A stretch of DNA of 64,000 nt from Cristatella mucedo (Eukaryota; Bryozoa; Phylactolaemata; Cristatellidae): contig WPIO01000013.1 of assembly GCA_009760855.2 (NCBI GenBank), forward strand, positions 6,694,501 through 6,758,500. Direction: 5' to 3'. How positions within the stretch are numbered: position 1 is the stretch's first letter; each line of letters opens with the position of its first letter. Both the position numbers and the translations under genes were made by a program. The notes beneath the pieces were generated by a model, which searched no databases, had not been told where the DNA came from, and saw nothing but the letters and a program-made list of their open reading frames with translations. Of the stretch, positions 12,599-22,269 are shown piece by piece.

Positions 12599-12811
12599 AG
12601 TTCTCCCATTTAAATGTAATGTTACTGTTTATAACGTTATCAGGCCAGACGCACAAAAAAGGAGGCAAAGAGTAAGTCGGCGAAGATCAATAGGGTTCGG
12701 AGCAACCACCAGCGATTGGCAGGTGTACTATTACAAAATCCGCTGCTTGTCAAATGCCTGCGGCAAACAAGCAAAAAGGTTGGCCTCCGCTCCCTATATA
12801 TATGTGTCTAC

Positions 12812-12866
12812 GCAGCAGGCACTTGCAGTCTGCCTAGCAATTGCGAGATGAACTCATCAATGCACC
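12812..12866 (-). CDS. ARM-like gene, exon 5
   Basis: A good acceptor (CCTTCCTGCAG) precedes a 55-nt segment encoding CIDEFISQLLGRLQVPA, an amphipathic helix, ending at a GTAGAC donor. Entry needs two bases and exit leaves two, matching exons 4 and 6. The intron from exon 4 is only 87 bp. Confidence 0.45.
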
Positions 12867-12953
12867 CTGCAGGAAGGTTCGCAAAAAAGGAGCACTCGTC
12901 ACCGCCCGCCCGCTTCAGCGGCTAGCTTTCGAAGTGCATGAATCACTACGTAC

Positions 12954-13046
12954 TACTAGCAGTGGATGCACAGCTCAGTACGTAGGCAGCTGCAAAGCGA
13001 GTTCTTTCATCCTCGGCAGTTTTCAGCAGCCCCAGAGTCGACTCTG
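12954..13046 (-). CDS. ARM-like gene, exon 4
   Basis: The segment follows GGAGCAG and ends at a GTACGT donor. With the split codon it reads ESTLGLLKTAEDERTRFAAA then YVLSCASTAS. It is the most armadillo-like stretch in the gene and continues directly from exon 3. It enters needing two bases and leaves one. An alternative donor 30 nt earlier (TAC/GTACTG) would break the phase chain. Confidence 0.5.
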
Positions 13047-13431
13047 CTGCTCCGGACGCAAAGAAATTACTCCGAAACGAGCCTGAAACAGCCATTGCAA
13101 CAGGATCTTCCAAAACTTAGGAGCTCGTGCTGCGCCTGCCTGTTCGCTGAGCTGCAGGTCACAAAATCCTAAGCAGAAGAGGCGCAAAAAACGCATTTCG
13201 GTCAAATTGCATCCGAAGGATTGACGCGTGTAATTCTTGCCAAACGCAAGAACGAACTTGAACGGAAGCGGAAATCGGGCACGTGAGACTGAGATATCAT
13301 TGCGATTGGAAGGATTGCTTGGTCTATCTGCAGCAGTTGAAAGACAAATGGGTGGCTTGATGCTGGCATAGCAGGCGAGATATTGGGGCTCCAGTTACTG
13401 TTCGAAGGTGAATTAACGCTTAGCATAATAC

Positions 13432-13471
13432 CACGGTGAGCACCTTCAGCAAAAATGTTTTGATGCTGCAC
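13432..13471 (-). CDS. ARM-like gene, exon 3 (40-nt microexon)
   Basis: This short segment lies between CACAG and GTATTA. It enters in phase 0 and leaves in phase 1, as its neighbours require. It encodes VQHQNIFAEGAHR, resembling the N-x-x-x-A-E-x-G-A start of an armadillo repeat. Because it is very short, the call rests mainly on phase agreement and this motif. Confidence 0.4.
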
Positions 13472-13625
13472 CTGTGCTTATGATCATAGATATGCTCATG
13501 CTTAGGACTTACATCATAATGTTGATATGAAAAGTGCCTATAAAGAGACTAGGTTTCCTGAGGATGCTATAGGTATGTACTATTTTTAGAATTGTCTGCG
13601 AAAATGCTGCACCCTGGCAACTCAC

Positions 13626-13720
13626 CGAGATTTGGCAAATAGGCGTGGTCATTGCACTGCTATGAAGAGATAATTTGCATAGCAGGCCAGTTAATACTTG
13701 AGATAGTGTTGAGGCTGTAT
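13626..13720 (-). CDS. ARM-like gene, exon 2
   Basis: The acceptor is GCTGCAG and the donor is CTCG/GTGAGT. The segment takes one base from exon 1 and ends in phase 0. It encodes TASTLSQVLTGLLCKLSLH followed by SSAMTTPICQIS, a leucine-rich helix pair. The region upstream of the acceptor is poor in pyrimidines because a LINE A tail begins about 28 bp away, so the exact 5' border is less certain than the donor. Confidence 0.5.
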
Positions 13721-13747
13721 CTGCAGCTTTATCACTAACCACCTTGG

Positions 13748-13840
13748 CATGCTTCCTTAGCAGCATATTTGAAGTGCCTAGAAAGATATTTATTTCCCCA
13801 GGGTGCTATACAAATCTTATCATTAATATTTTTGCTGCTG
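13748..13840 (+). mobile_element. LINE family A 3' tail only
   Basis: ATGCTTCCTTAGCAGC followed by AAGTGCCTAGAAAGATATT and GGGTGCTATACAAATC matches the plus-strand family A tail. It lies in the intron just upstream of exon 2 of the minus-strand gene, about 28 bp from the acceptor. Confidence 0.7.
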
Positions 13841-14095
13841 CCATCAATGAGCTACCAAATTATATCATTTTCCCAGCGATGCTGGATATTCGATACACAG
13901 ATGTTAAGGCTCGAATGTTGGGGCCCTCGAGAATTCGCCAAGTCTGCCACTGCCACCACCGATCCATAAATTGGCAAGATCTCGACACCAAATAACGGCT
14001 ATTTAGGCGTGCCCTCACAGCTGCATCTCGAGCTTGTTGCATAACCCCATGTAAACTGGCTTTTAAAACGCAAAGAGGCTCAGCCAGGCACTTAC

Positions 14096-14206
14096 CGCTC
14101 TCCAGCAGCCGAGCCGAGATGCTAAGCAGAGATTCAGTGTCTACGTGCTGCTTGCCGTCTTTTCCTTGCAGGCTTGGCACAGACTTTTCGGTAGTCATCG
14201 GCAAGT
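14096..14206 (-). CDS. ARM-like gene, exon 1 (candidate start exon)
   Basis: A run of seven T residues and AG precede the segment and GTAAGT follows it. The frame contains an ATG at 14198-14196 followed by TTEKSVPSLQGKDGK and then the helical SLLSISARLLES. It ends in phase 1. If the ATG is the true start, the upstream part is 5' UTR; if not, further coding exons lie to the right. The other two frames hit stops within the exon. Confidence 0.5.
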
Positions 14207-14209
14207 CTA

Positions 14210-15420
14210 AAAAAACGCCGAACAGATTAGCTGCAAGGTCTTCTTTATTTCGTAAATTAGAGCTTTCTGGAAGCTATCTGAACGGCACAAGTAGACGAAA
14301 TGGGTCGATAGCAGGATCAATCGGCAAAGAGATGAGTTATTCACCATTCGCTCAACAGCTCTCTGCCTACATCTACTGACATGAATAGCGAACCTTAGAC
14401 GCCTCATTCCGACGAAGAACCATTGCTGCGAAGATAATCTCTATACATATATCTCTTTGAATATATCCTTGCCTTCGAATCGCGACGCTGAATTCTAGTT
14501 ATTATATCTTCCGATCTAACACGACCTTACATCTGTGTCTCCGTTTTCCTCTCCCTGATGAATCAAGAGTTTACAAAAATATAAACACTAGCATATTTAA
14601 AAGATTCTCAACGTAAAAAAATCGCAGTAAATATTCGCGCATCTAAATTTATAGACCTGGCTCGCTTATGATGAGCGCTTCACGTCAGCTTCGCGGCACC
14701 ATTCCAATATACGCTTGCGACCGCCCAATGTCTGTCTGATTTTTCACCGAGCAGAGGGAATGGTAGCCCGGATAGCTGCCTCAGCTGTAAAAAAATAATG
14801 CAAGACATAATAAATGAGCGTAGCAATGATAATGAAGAGGTGCTAATGAATGAAGTTCAAGAGGACATACGGACATTGGTGCTTTGCGCACAGAGCAAGT
14901 ACCGCAGTCCGCCTTCTTTGCGTATTCGCTACTGCTGACCACAAGCACGCTTGCCGCGGAACTCCGAAATACTTGTTTCTTACCTCAAGCAATAGTTGTT
15001 GGTGAACGACGGCCGATACAATGTGAACCGTCCAGCACGGTCCGATAGGTAAGTCGTCTGCCCGCTCCAGATAACAGTCACTTCCGGCAAATGGCACGCG
15101 TGCAAAGTTTGGATAAGTAAAAGATATGAGAAATTTTTATTAAAATGAATACTCTAGTTTCAAATTATCTGTGAATTGTGTGCTAATATACCAAGATACA
15201 TATATCTCTCAATAGTCGTCCCCGGAAGTGTAAGATTTAGCATCCGGGTACGGCGTGGGCATTTATGAAAGGTCCAATTACTGCGGGCGCATGGCGCTGT
15301 TTAGTTCATCCGAGAGTTAGCCTAATGTTTTGGACAGATCACGCAGTATGGTTTATTTTGGCTGATTGGGTATCGTCTGGTTGTTTTAGCGAAATTTCTT
15401 ATTTCGATGGTCAGTTTTAA
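14210..15420. other. Upstream region of the ARM-like gene
   Basis: Mostly featureless. One minus-strand segment, about 14984-15100, is open in two frames and ends in a good donor (CTTGAG/GTAAGAAA). It could be an upstream, possibly untranslated, exon of the ARM-like gene, but its phase does not match exon 1, so I do not call it coding. Confidence 0.3.
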
Positions 15421-15424
15421 GTGA

Positions 15425-16085
15425 ACGTAAGTACTTGCTTACTGGCCTACCGGCATGTGCGATCGGGCGATTGCAGCTGGTGCAAAACTCTGCAGCTAGA
15501 CTTGTCTGTCGTGAGCGTCGCAGTTGCCACTCCACTTCTCGCCGACTTGCACTGGCTACCAGTCAAGCAACGGATTGACTTCAAGGTTTTGTCGCTCACT
15601 TTTAGGTCCCTTCATCCTATGGCTCCAGCCTATCTTTCAGATCTACTCCTTCATCAGGCCAAGCATCGTACCACCTGCTTTTCGGAATCCAACAGTATAC
15701 CAATACCTCGTATGAACCTCAAATCCTTTGGAGACCGTGCATTTAGTTCGTATGCTCCCAAAGCGTGGAACTCCCGACTTACGTCAGAACATCTCCTGAC
15801 TTGACCACATTTAAAAAGAAATTGAAAACCTATTTAGGACAGCATTTAGTGGGTCACTGATTCGTTCTTCATGTGCTTATGCCTGCTGACACTGTGCATG
15901 CTGCCACTAACCACACTTGCATGCTGACCCTGTGTATGTCACCCTTAACCATGATATTCATGTTGTTTATCAAGCATGATATTACTCACCGTTCAATTGC
16001 GTTTCTTTTTGCAGCAAATGTAAAGCGCCTAGAAAGATATTGAGTTCTCTGGGGGCGCTTTATCAAGTACATTATTATTATTACT
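15425..16085 (+). mobile_element. LINE family A copy (5'-truncated)
   Basis: Plus-strand C-terminal RT region (LLADLHWLPVKQRIDFKVLS, FGDRAFSSYAPKAWNS), then the family spacer, stem-loop tail and ATT repeats ending near 16085. The frame 15421-15804 is open apart from its ends. Confidence 0.8.
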
Positions 16086-16109
16086 CAAGTGTCGCCTGTG
16101 CAGCTGTTA

Positions 16110-17620
16110 GTAGCTTTGTAGGTCACCAGCTGTGTTATGTATGTATCTCTGTCTGTAACTCCACTAAGCCATAAAGACCATGGCGTTACGCAGGAGAGTT
16201 TTGTATAGTGCACTCACAGCCTAAGCGGCCTTCGGTACGTATTCGGTAGCCAACAGACTTGGACTCACGAAGCAAAGAGAAAGTGGGAAGCCTAGCTGAG
16301 TCAGGAGAACAGTTGAGTTAGTGAGTAGCGTGGAAGTAGCAGCTCAGGACCGCTGGAAAGGATGTGCCACAGTCGTCTGCAGGAGAGTAGTTGTCGTTTC
16401 GTAAGAATTGTGGAAGCGAGTTCCACAGTCTAGGACCTGCAGAGCTAAAGCTTGTGTCGCCAACTGACTTTAAATGGAGGAGTGGAACAGCTGATTTATT
16501 GTCCACACATGACCTGAGGGCATGAAGAACCTGAAACTGGTGCAGCAGTTCAGCTAGGTACGAAGGAGCCAAGCCGTGGTGGGCCTTGGGGGTCAGCATA
16601 AGAACTTTGCTCTGTATCCGTTGATCAACCGGCAGCCATCCTAGCTTTTTTAGCAAAGGAAACACGTGGTCAAACCTCTGGTACTTGAAGACTAGCCTTG
16701 CAGCCATATTCGTAGCCAGCTGCAGTGGCCTAGTTGCTTTCTTTGGTAGCCCAGCCAAAAGGGAATTACAACAATCAAGCCGTGACAGAGCTAAGGAGCT
16801 AGTTAGACTTTTAGCAAGTCACTGTGGAAGACAGCTCCTAATCTTGGATAGGGATCGGACTTGATGGCTAGCTGTAGAAGCAGTCTTCTGAATGAGCTTT
16901 TAAAGTTTAGGCAGCTGTCGAACCTAGATTTCGAGCACGTGGTGAAGGTCGCACATAGCATCACCTATTAGAAGAGCAAAGCCTTTTAATCCAGCCACAC
17001 GCTTAGGGTGTCCTATGAGCAGCAGTTGGGTTTTGTCGTCATTAGTTTCAAGAAGTTTTTCGACATCCATGATCGAATGATGAAGTATGGGTCTAACAAT
17101 TGCCGATTCGAAGGACTTAGGGGCGACCCCTTTTACCAAAGAACCATTAAAAATCTCGGTTATGGCAGGGCTAAGTTGGTCTGCCAGTGAAGACCACAGA
17201 GATGATGGTTATAGGGTCTTCAGTTTAGCTCTTTTTGCTTGACCTTATCAAGGTAGACACATAGTATGCAGAAACCTCGGAAAACCTTTTAAGTAAGGTC
17301 ACAGGTTGTGATTCCACAATCGCTTTAATCGGAGGGGGCTTTATGGAGGCAAGAATGTGCAGTTTTTTCAGTAAAAAAGGCTGAAAACTTTTCGGCTGAG
17401 CAGTTAATTTCGCTCACAGTGCCTGTCAAACATCGGAGTGAGTCAGCTTTACGAGTGTGACTATCCGTTGAGGTCACTCGATCGACTGGCCTTTTTCGTG
17501 GGGCTGATTGTCTTTGACTGCGAACGATTGTGGCTTTTCTCGGAAACAATGGTCCGGAAGCTGGCATTTTGCCACGACATCCGTTCGCCTGTAGCACTTA
17601 TTTGTACTTGGTTTGGCTGC
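16110..17620 (-). mobile_element. LINE family B copy with internal deletion
   Basis: On the minus strand the order is an RT N-terminal part (EINCSAEKFSAFFTEK), a piece with SFESAIVRPILHHSI, then directly DDKTQLLLIGHPKRV and further down ARLVFKYQRFDHVFPLLKKL and PRLWNSLPQFLRND. The segment that should hold the RT catalytic core between ILHHSI and TQLLLIGHP is missing. The copy is dead and old, with several stops. The 3' end carries the family B tail (TCTCTGTCTGTAACTCCA). Confidence 0.65.
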
Positions 17621-17639
17621 TGAGCCCTACGGCATGCTT

Positions 17640-19075
17640 CTTACCACAGGACGATCTAGATCGTTGTTTTAAGATTTATTTGTAATGTGAATACACCTTT
17701 TAACTTTATCAACGTAATGACGTATCACCGGGGCTTATAGTATTTTAGCGAATTCCACCGGTACGTCAGCAGCATTGGGTAGAATGGCCTCCTTTCGACA
17801 GAGTAGATCTTCATTCCATCCGATCAGATCAGATCCTCATCGTTAAATGAGAACGGCATATGAAGCATGCACTGACATCAACTCGTCTTCTTGTTTGTAC
17901 CATAAGCTTAACTAGGCCGTGGTAAAGTTGTAATTGACACTTCCGGCGATGCCCATTATTAAATAATCTATCATTTTAATTCCGGGAAGAGCTTTCTCTT
18001 CTACATCATTTGAGATGATTTAAAATGACATTCATTCCAATGAACAGAACTCTGAACTTCGTATGTATCAACACTGGTCGACCAGCAATAGCAGACGTCC
18101 AGTCCGATGAAATTGACACACGAGACCTTTTAGAAGACCCAACTCGTGACGAATTGGTCAGCAGAGTTCGGTCGAAAGAACGCAAATTATAAAGCTAATC
18201 GCGATGTTGGGACAACATGGGAATTCACACATCTTGTCGCTACTGAGGAAATGATTGCTGAGCAAATCCCCCTGCGTTTTCTATTGCTGTAGTTTTGTCA
18301 GTAGACGAAGCCGTCTCAATGCTGTCCAGCGACAGTAAAAAATGGAAGACTAAGCATGACGATCTTTAATAAAGACCGACTTAGAAAAATGGAACACTCA
18401 TCAGCAAAAGGGAAGCTCAGCCTCAACACATCGCCTTGCTGGACATGCTCAGGTGTCCCAGCACGTGTGCTGTATCTCATCCGAAGCATTGGCGATCGGG
18501 AAAAGGTAAGCGGAGTGTGGTCTCTCGTTACAACTGTGCAGTAGATTTTGCTAGCTGAATGTTAATTGGTAGCTATCCGGAAAATTGCAAATCAATTTTG
18601 CTCATTGTCTCACTTGCCCGCTCAGCGTTACTTTTGTTAACCTTAAATGATATTTGTGCCTTGGTGAGCGAGGATGATTCAATTAGCAACTGTCGAGCTA
18701 CTCAAACGGGTATCGCTGCATTGACTAAGTGAAGTTTGTCAACGACAGAAGGCCAGTGGAGTTAATACCGTGAAACCATGGGCCTTCTCCCGATCGATGC
18801 ATATGTGCACCCACCAAAAGATCGCAGAGTTGTTCAGCAGCACTCGATCGATTACTATGCCGTGTACTTTGAAAATGTTGCAGATAATTTGTATCATATC
18901 TGGTTTTGATGAGTGAGTGCTGGCAAACTTTTCCGGGCGTTAGCAGGCCGAGCTAGAGGTTCTGCATCGAGTCAGGATGCATGCCAGTACTAAGATGACC
19001 CGTTATGCAATTTGTCTGGACACATTTGTATTGTTGGGTTCTATCTATGAATCTGATTCCATCTAGGGATTTGTG
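17640..19075. other. Intergenic stretch with a dispersed repeat
   Basis: No firm gene. A 55-codon plus frame at 18025-18192 (DLLEDPTRDELVSRVRSKER) and a frame at 18356-18504 ending at GTAAGC look faintly coding but have no recognised relatives. The block 18553-18703 recurs at 28382-28520. Confidence 0.3.
18553..18703 (+). repeat. Unclassified dispersed repeat, copy 1
   Basis: Collinear with 28382-28520 over about 140 bp with small indels. No coding frame or terminal signature was seen. Confidence 0.6.
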
Positions 19076-19083
19076 GTTGACAC
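19076..19083. repeat. hAT target-site duplication, left
   Basis: GTTGACAC, identical to the 8 bp after the right end of the element. Confidence 0.92.
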
Positions 19084-19098
19084 TAGGGCTGTACCGGA
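19084..19098 (+). repeat. hAT terminal inverted repeat, left
   Basis: TAGGGCTGTACCGGA, the exact reverse complement of the right end. Subterminal GGCCGGAGCCGGATTTG motifs follow. Confidence 0.92.
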
Positions 19099-19504
19099 TT
19101 TGATTTTTTCAAATTCGGCCGGAGCCGGATTTGCCGGATTTTTGATGACAAATACGGCCGGAGCCGGATTTGTTCATCGGACAAATTTTTACCATTTGTA
19201 CTACCAAGTTTTTACTTGAGGATATATACTACAATAAATATTTAATTAAAAAAATATTATTAATAATAAGTAGCATCATTGTCTTTTGCTGTTTGTTTAT
19301 TTTTGTGTAATAGGTGTTGCTGTGGGAGACCTCAGTGATAATCGTATAGCAGTGACATTTTATTAAAAAATTGAGTAAACATTTTTTACATCATAATATT
19401 GGTAATAACACAAAAAAAATGAAAAGAGACTAAAGTTCAAAATTCAAAAATACAAAAATAAGTACTGTAATTTTATATATTTTTCATACATTTGTTTCTT
19501 AAAT

Positions 19505-21427
19505 TTATTTCATCAGTTTTGAATTATATTTGAGAAATATCAGTCGAGCTGCATTCTCTGGCAGAAGTGAACTTCGATGATCACTGAGGACTTCCCCAGC
19601 AACACTGAACAAACGTTCTGAAGGTACACTTGTTGGTGGAGCACCCAAATAAACGCGAGCTACTGTTGCCAGAGCTGGCAGTCGTTCCCTGTTCTGTCTC
19701 CACCACTGTAGTGGATCAGCCTCTCTGTTTATTAATGGCTCTGCCAAGTATTTGTTCAGCTGACTGTCAATGTCTGGTTGTTGCTCACTGCCTGTGGTAC
19801 CAGCAGTAGATTGAACAATGTCATCAAAACATTCCCAAAGTACTGATGATTGAGAAAAATTATCCAGCCGGGCTTGCTTGGCTGGAATTTCTTCATTTGT
19901 GTCAACCTGCCGCTCAGACTGATTTTTGTGGCTTCCATCTTGCACAGTTTCTATCTGCCCTGTCAATTCATTGAATGCAAGCAGAACCCTTGCTTTTGTA
20001 GCTGTCAGTGTAGCTTCTGATGAGAAGAATTTTGTTTTGAATCGTGGATCAATCATTGTCGCCACTGTATACAGGGCTTCCTGCTCGATACTGTCAAAGC
20101 GTTCATTCAATGAGTTGATTAGGGTTGACCTCATAGTCTTTACACCTGCATCTGTGCAGTCCTTCTTCAACAGGTTCCGCAGAGCTGTTACAATAGGAAT
20201 AACTAGTGATATACGTGCTGCTTCACGGCTAACTTCTCTTGTTGCCTCTTCAAACGGAGCAAGCACGGACACAGCATTTTCAGCCACGGACCACTGATGT
20301 GCAGTTGGGCAGGAAGTGCCAACGACTTCTGAACAGTAGAGGGTTAATGCACGACGCTGTTCACATAGACGACGCAGCATGTAAAACGTTGAGTTCCATC
20401 TTGTGCTCACGTCTTGTAACAGCTGGTGGTCTGGCAAACCCAGTTCAGCCTGCAACTCCTTGAACCGACCACTCGCAGATGAAGAATGTTTAAAATGACC
20501 AACTAATTTCTTTCCGATACTTATTATGTCTGATACTCCCCGCTGACTGAGCAATCCGTCATGCACACATAACTGCATGGTATGTGCAAAGCACCCGAAG
20601 CTTTTTATGTTGGCATCACGAAAACATTTTGATATGTTCGCCGCATTGTCTCGAAGTACGACATGACAGCGTCCAAAGCTAATGTTCCATTTGTCAAGCA
20701 TCTGCTGAAAGGCAGTCATCAGTCCAGCAGCAGTGTGATGACCAGCAAATGGCATGCAATCCAACACAAAACTCATGTTTTCAAACTCCTCTGTCAGCCA
20801 ATGGGCAGTTAAGCCCATGAATGATTGCACAGTATTGTCTGCTGTCCATGTATCAGTGGTAAAGGACAGAAACGGAGTAGTTGCTGGATCGAGTATTACC
20901 AACAGCTGGGTGCAAACTTCGTCATTAATTTCAGGAATGACTCTCTCTGCAAAATATTTTCGTGATGGAACAGTGTAACGCCTCTCTAAAACTCCCATGA
21001 GTTCAACAAAGCCTGCCTTCTCAACAATCTGAACCGGTTGCATATCTGTTATTATCATCTTAGCAATGGCACGGTGAATTCTCACTGATGAGCTGTTATT
21101 GATATCCCATACTTTCATGCATGCAACTTGTTCGGGAATCGTTTTCTGGATCATGACTTTGCCTATTGCACCAGGTGTAACATTCGGCAGTGCTGCAGTT
21201 TCAGCCTTCTTCTTTGCATTAGCAATTTTGGTTTGCATTTCGTTGTATTCTTTATAATGTTTTGAGCGAAGATGTGTCAGGATGGCCGAAGTTGAAAATT
21301 TTTTGGGCTCATCTGGTTTACCACGTGACAAGATGCTTGGACACAGCAAACACTGGGATTTTGAGCTGTCACCGTCCTTTTCTCTGAAGTATTCCCAAAC
21401 TGGACTGTTTTTCGTTTTGTCTGTCAT
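19505..21427 (-). CDS. hAT transposase, zf-BED type
   Basis: A 640-residue, uninterrupted transposase that would cut and paste the surrounding element. Residues about 8-60 form a BED zinc finger (VWEYF, C26-x2-C29, H52-x4-H57) for DNA binding. The RNase-H-like core follows, with FTTDTWTADN (first catalytic Asp region), VLRDNAANISKCF (second Asp) and the CFAHTMQLCVHD C/H motif. The C-terminal dimerisation region at about 555-635 has WWRQNRERLPALATVARVYL and PSERLFSVAGEVLSDHRSSL. Length and order fit ZBED-like hAT transposases. The ATG directly follows a TTTTTAACTAG acceptor-like sequence, so a 5' UTR intron is likely; GCAG/GTAACA near 21791 is a possible donor. Confidence 0.93.
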   Translation of the reverse strand: MTDKTKNSPVWEYFREKDGDSSKSQCLLCPSILSRGKPDEPKKFSTSAILTHLRSKHYKEYNEMQTKIANAKKKAETAALPNVTPGAIGKVMIQKTIPEQVACMKVWDINNSSSVRIHRAIAKMIITDMQPVQIVEKAGFVELMGVLERRYTVPSRKYFAERVIPEINDEVCTQLLVILDPATTPFLSFTTDTWTADNTVQSFMGLTAHWLTEEFENMSFVLDCMPFAGHHTAAGLMTAFQQMLDKWNISFGRCHVVLRDNAANISKCFRDANIKSFGCFAHTMQLCVHDGLLSQRGVSDIISIGKKLVGHFKHSSSASGRFKELQAELGLPDHQLLQDVSTRWNSTFYMLRRLCEQRRALTLYCSEVVGTSCPTAHQWSVAENAVSVLAPFEEATREVSREAARISLVIPIVTALRNLLKKDCTDAGVKTMRSTLINSLNERFDSIEQEALYTVATMIDPRFKTKFFSSEATLTATKARVLLAFNELTGQIETVQDGSHKNQSERQVDTNEEIPAKQARLDNFSQSSVLWECFDDIVQSTAGTTGSEQQPDIDSQLNKYLAEPLINREADPLQWWRQNRERLPALATVARVYLGAPPTSVPSERLFSVAGEVLSDHRSSLLPENAARLIFLKYNSKLMK

Positions 21428-22245
21428 CTAGTTAAAAATAAAACACAATTAAAAGACTTTTGGATTTATTTATAAGGCCGCCCTTTACGCGTATAGCCAG
21501 CAATTTATGCGCACTGCACGCACACACACGCATTCTCCACGGCAGTCACACTGACCTGGTCCTATGTACAGAATTCAAATACGTGAATGCAGCCCCGTTT
21601 TAGGTTACGTACTTCAGCTGGGCGCGATTAACTGCCAAAAGCTGTCGCGGCACACCAGACCAACCAAAATGTGTTCAGTGACTTCTGTAGTGACGCGGTC
21701 TGGCGCTAGCAACACTGCGCACTACGCAAAACTCAAATTTCGGAAAAAAGCGCAAAAGATATACAGTGCTAGTGGTGTTGTTACCTGCACGGATTTGCAA
21801 GTTGTCTCGCCTTGGCTGCAGAGTGACTGCTATTGCAATGAAGGTATACCGTGAAGAAGTTCCGCACGCTTCCGCCAAGTGCGGCTTCGTGAGACCAAAT
21901 GCACTGCGAACGAATCTATGGTGCGGCCTGACCGACGACGGGCTGCCGCTCGCAGCGTTCCGCTCTGACGTCTGAGAATCTAACCACGCTCGGAAACGTT
22001 CCGCCGCGAGCCGAGGTCAAAACCATGTCGTTACGACCTGTCGTCGGAGTGCTCAATCAGCGTCTGAACGTCCTCTCGGCCTCCCCACCCTCTCCCGACG
22101 CAGAGCGCAGGGACGTCGGGCCAGCTCCTTCCTCTTATAAATGGAACGAGTAATATATTCAACCAAAATTCGAAAAATCCGGCCAAGTTTTGGCCGGAGC
22201 CGGATTTGTAAATTGGCCGGAATTCGGCCGGAGCCGGAGCCGAAT
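21428..22245 (-). promoter_or_regulatory. hAT 5' region: candidate promoter and 5' UTR intron
   Basis: On the minus strand a TATA-like box lies near 22142-22133 and is followed by GC-rich sequence. A CAG/GTAACA donor lies near 21791 and an acceptor AACTAG abuts the ATG. The layout suggests a non-coding first exon spliced to the coding exon. Confidence 0.4.
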
Positions 22246-22260
22246 TCCGGTACAGCCCTA
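22246..22260 (-). repeat. hAT terminal inverted repeat, right
   Basis: TCCGGTACAGCCCTA, the reverse complement of the left end. Subterminal GCCGGAGCCGGATTTG copies lie at 22193-22210 and nearby. Confidence 0.92.
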
Positions 22261-22268
22261 GTTGACAC
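22261..22268. repeat. hAT target-site duplication, right
   Basis: GTTGACAC, identical to the 8 bp before the left end of the element. Confidence 0.92.
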
Positions 22269-22269
22269 T

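Larger units (their letters stand above)
19084..22260 (-). mobile_element. Complete autonomous hAT transposon
   Basis: The 3177-bp element starts and ends with a perfect 15-bp inverted repeat, TAGGGCTGTACCGGA. It is flanked by a perfect 8-bp duplication, GTTGACAC (19076-19083 and 22261-22268). Eight-bp duplications and short TAG/CAG-type inverted repeats define the hAT superfamily. It holds one intact 640-codon transposase gene on the minus strand. A TATA-like box (plus-strand CTTATAAAT near 22134) sits about 700 bp upstream of the ATG. Intact ends, duplication and ORF point to a recent insertion. Confidence 0.95.

Noticed and set aside
14984-15100. Possible extra coding exon upstream of the ARM-like gene
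   Set aside because: It has a good donor but its phase does not fit exon 1 in any open frame; at most it is a UTR exon.
19926-20978. Plus-strand frames of 74-123 codons inside the hAT element
   Set aside because: They are antisense shadows of the intact transposase gene.
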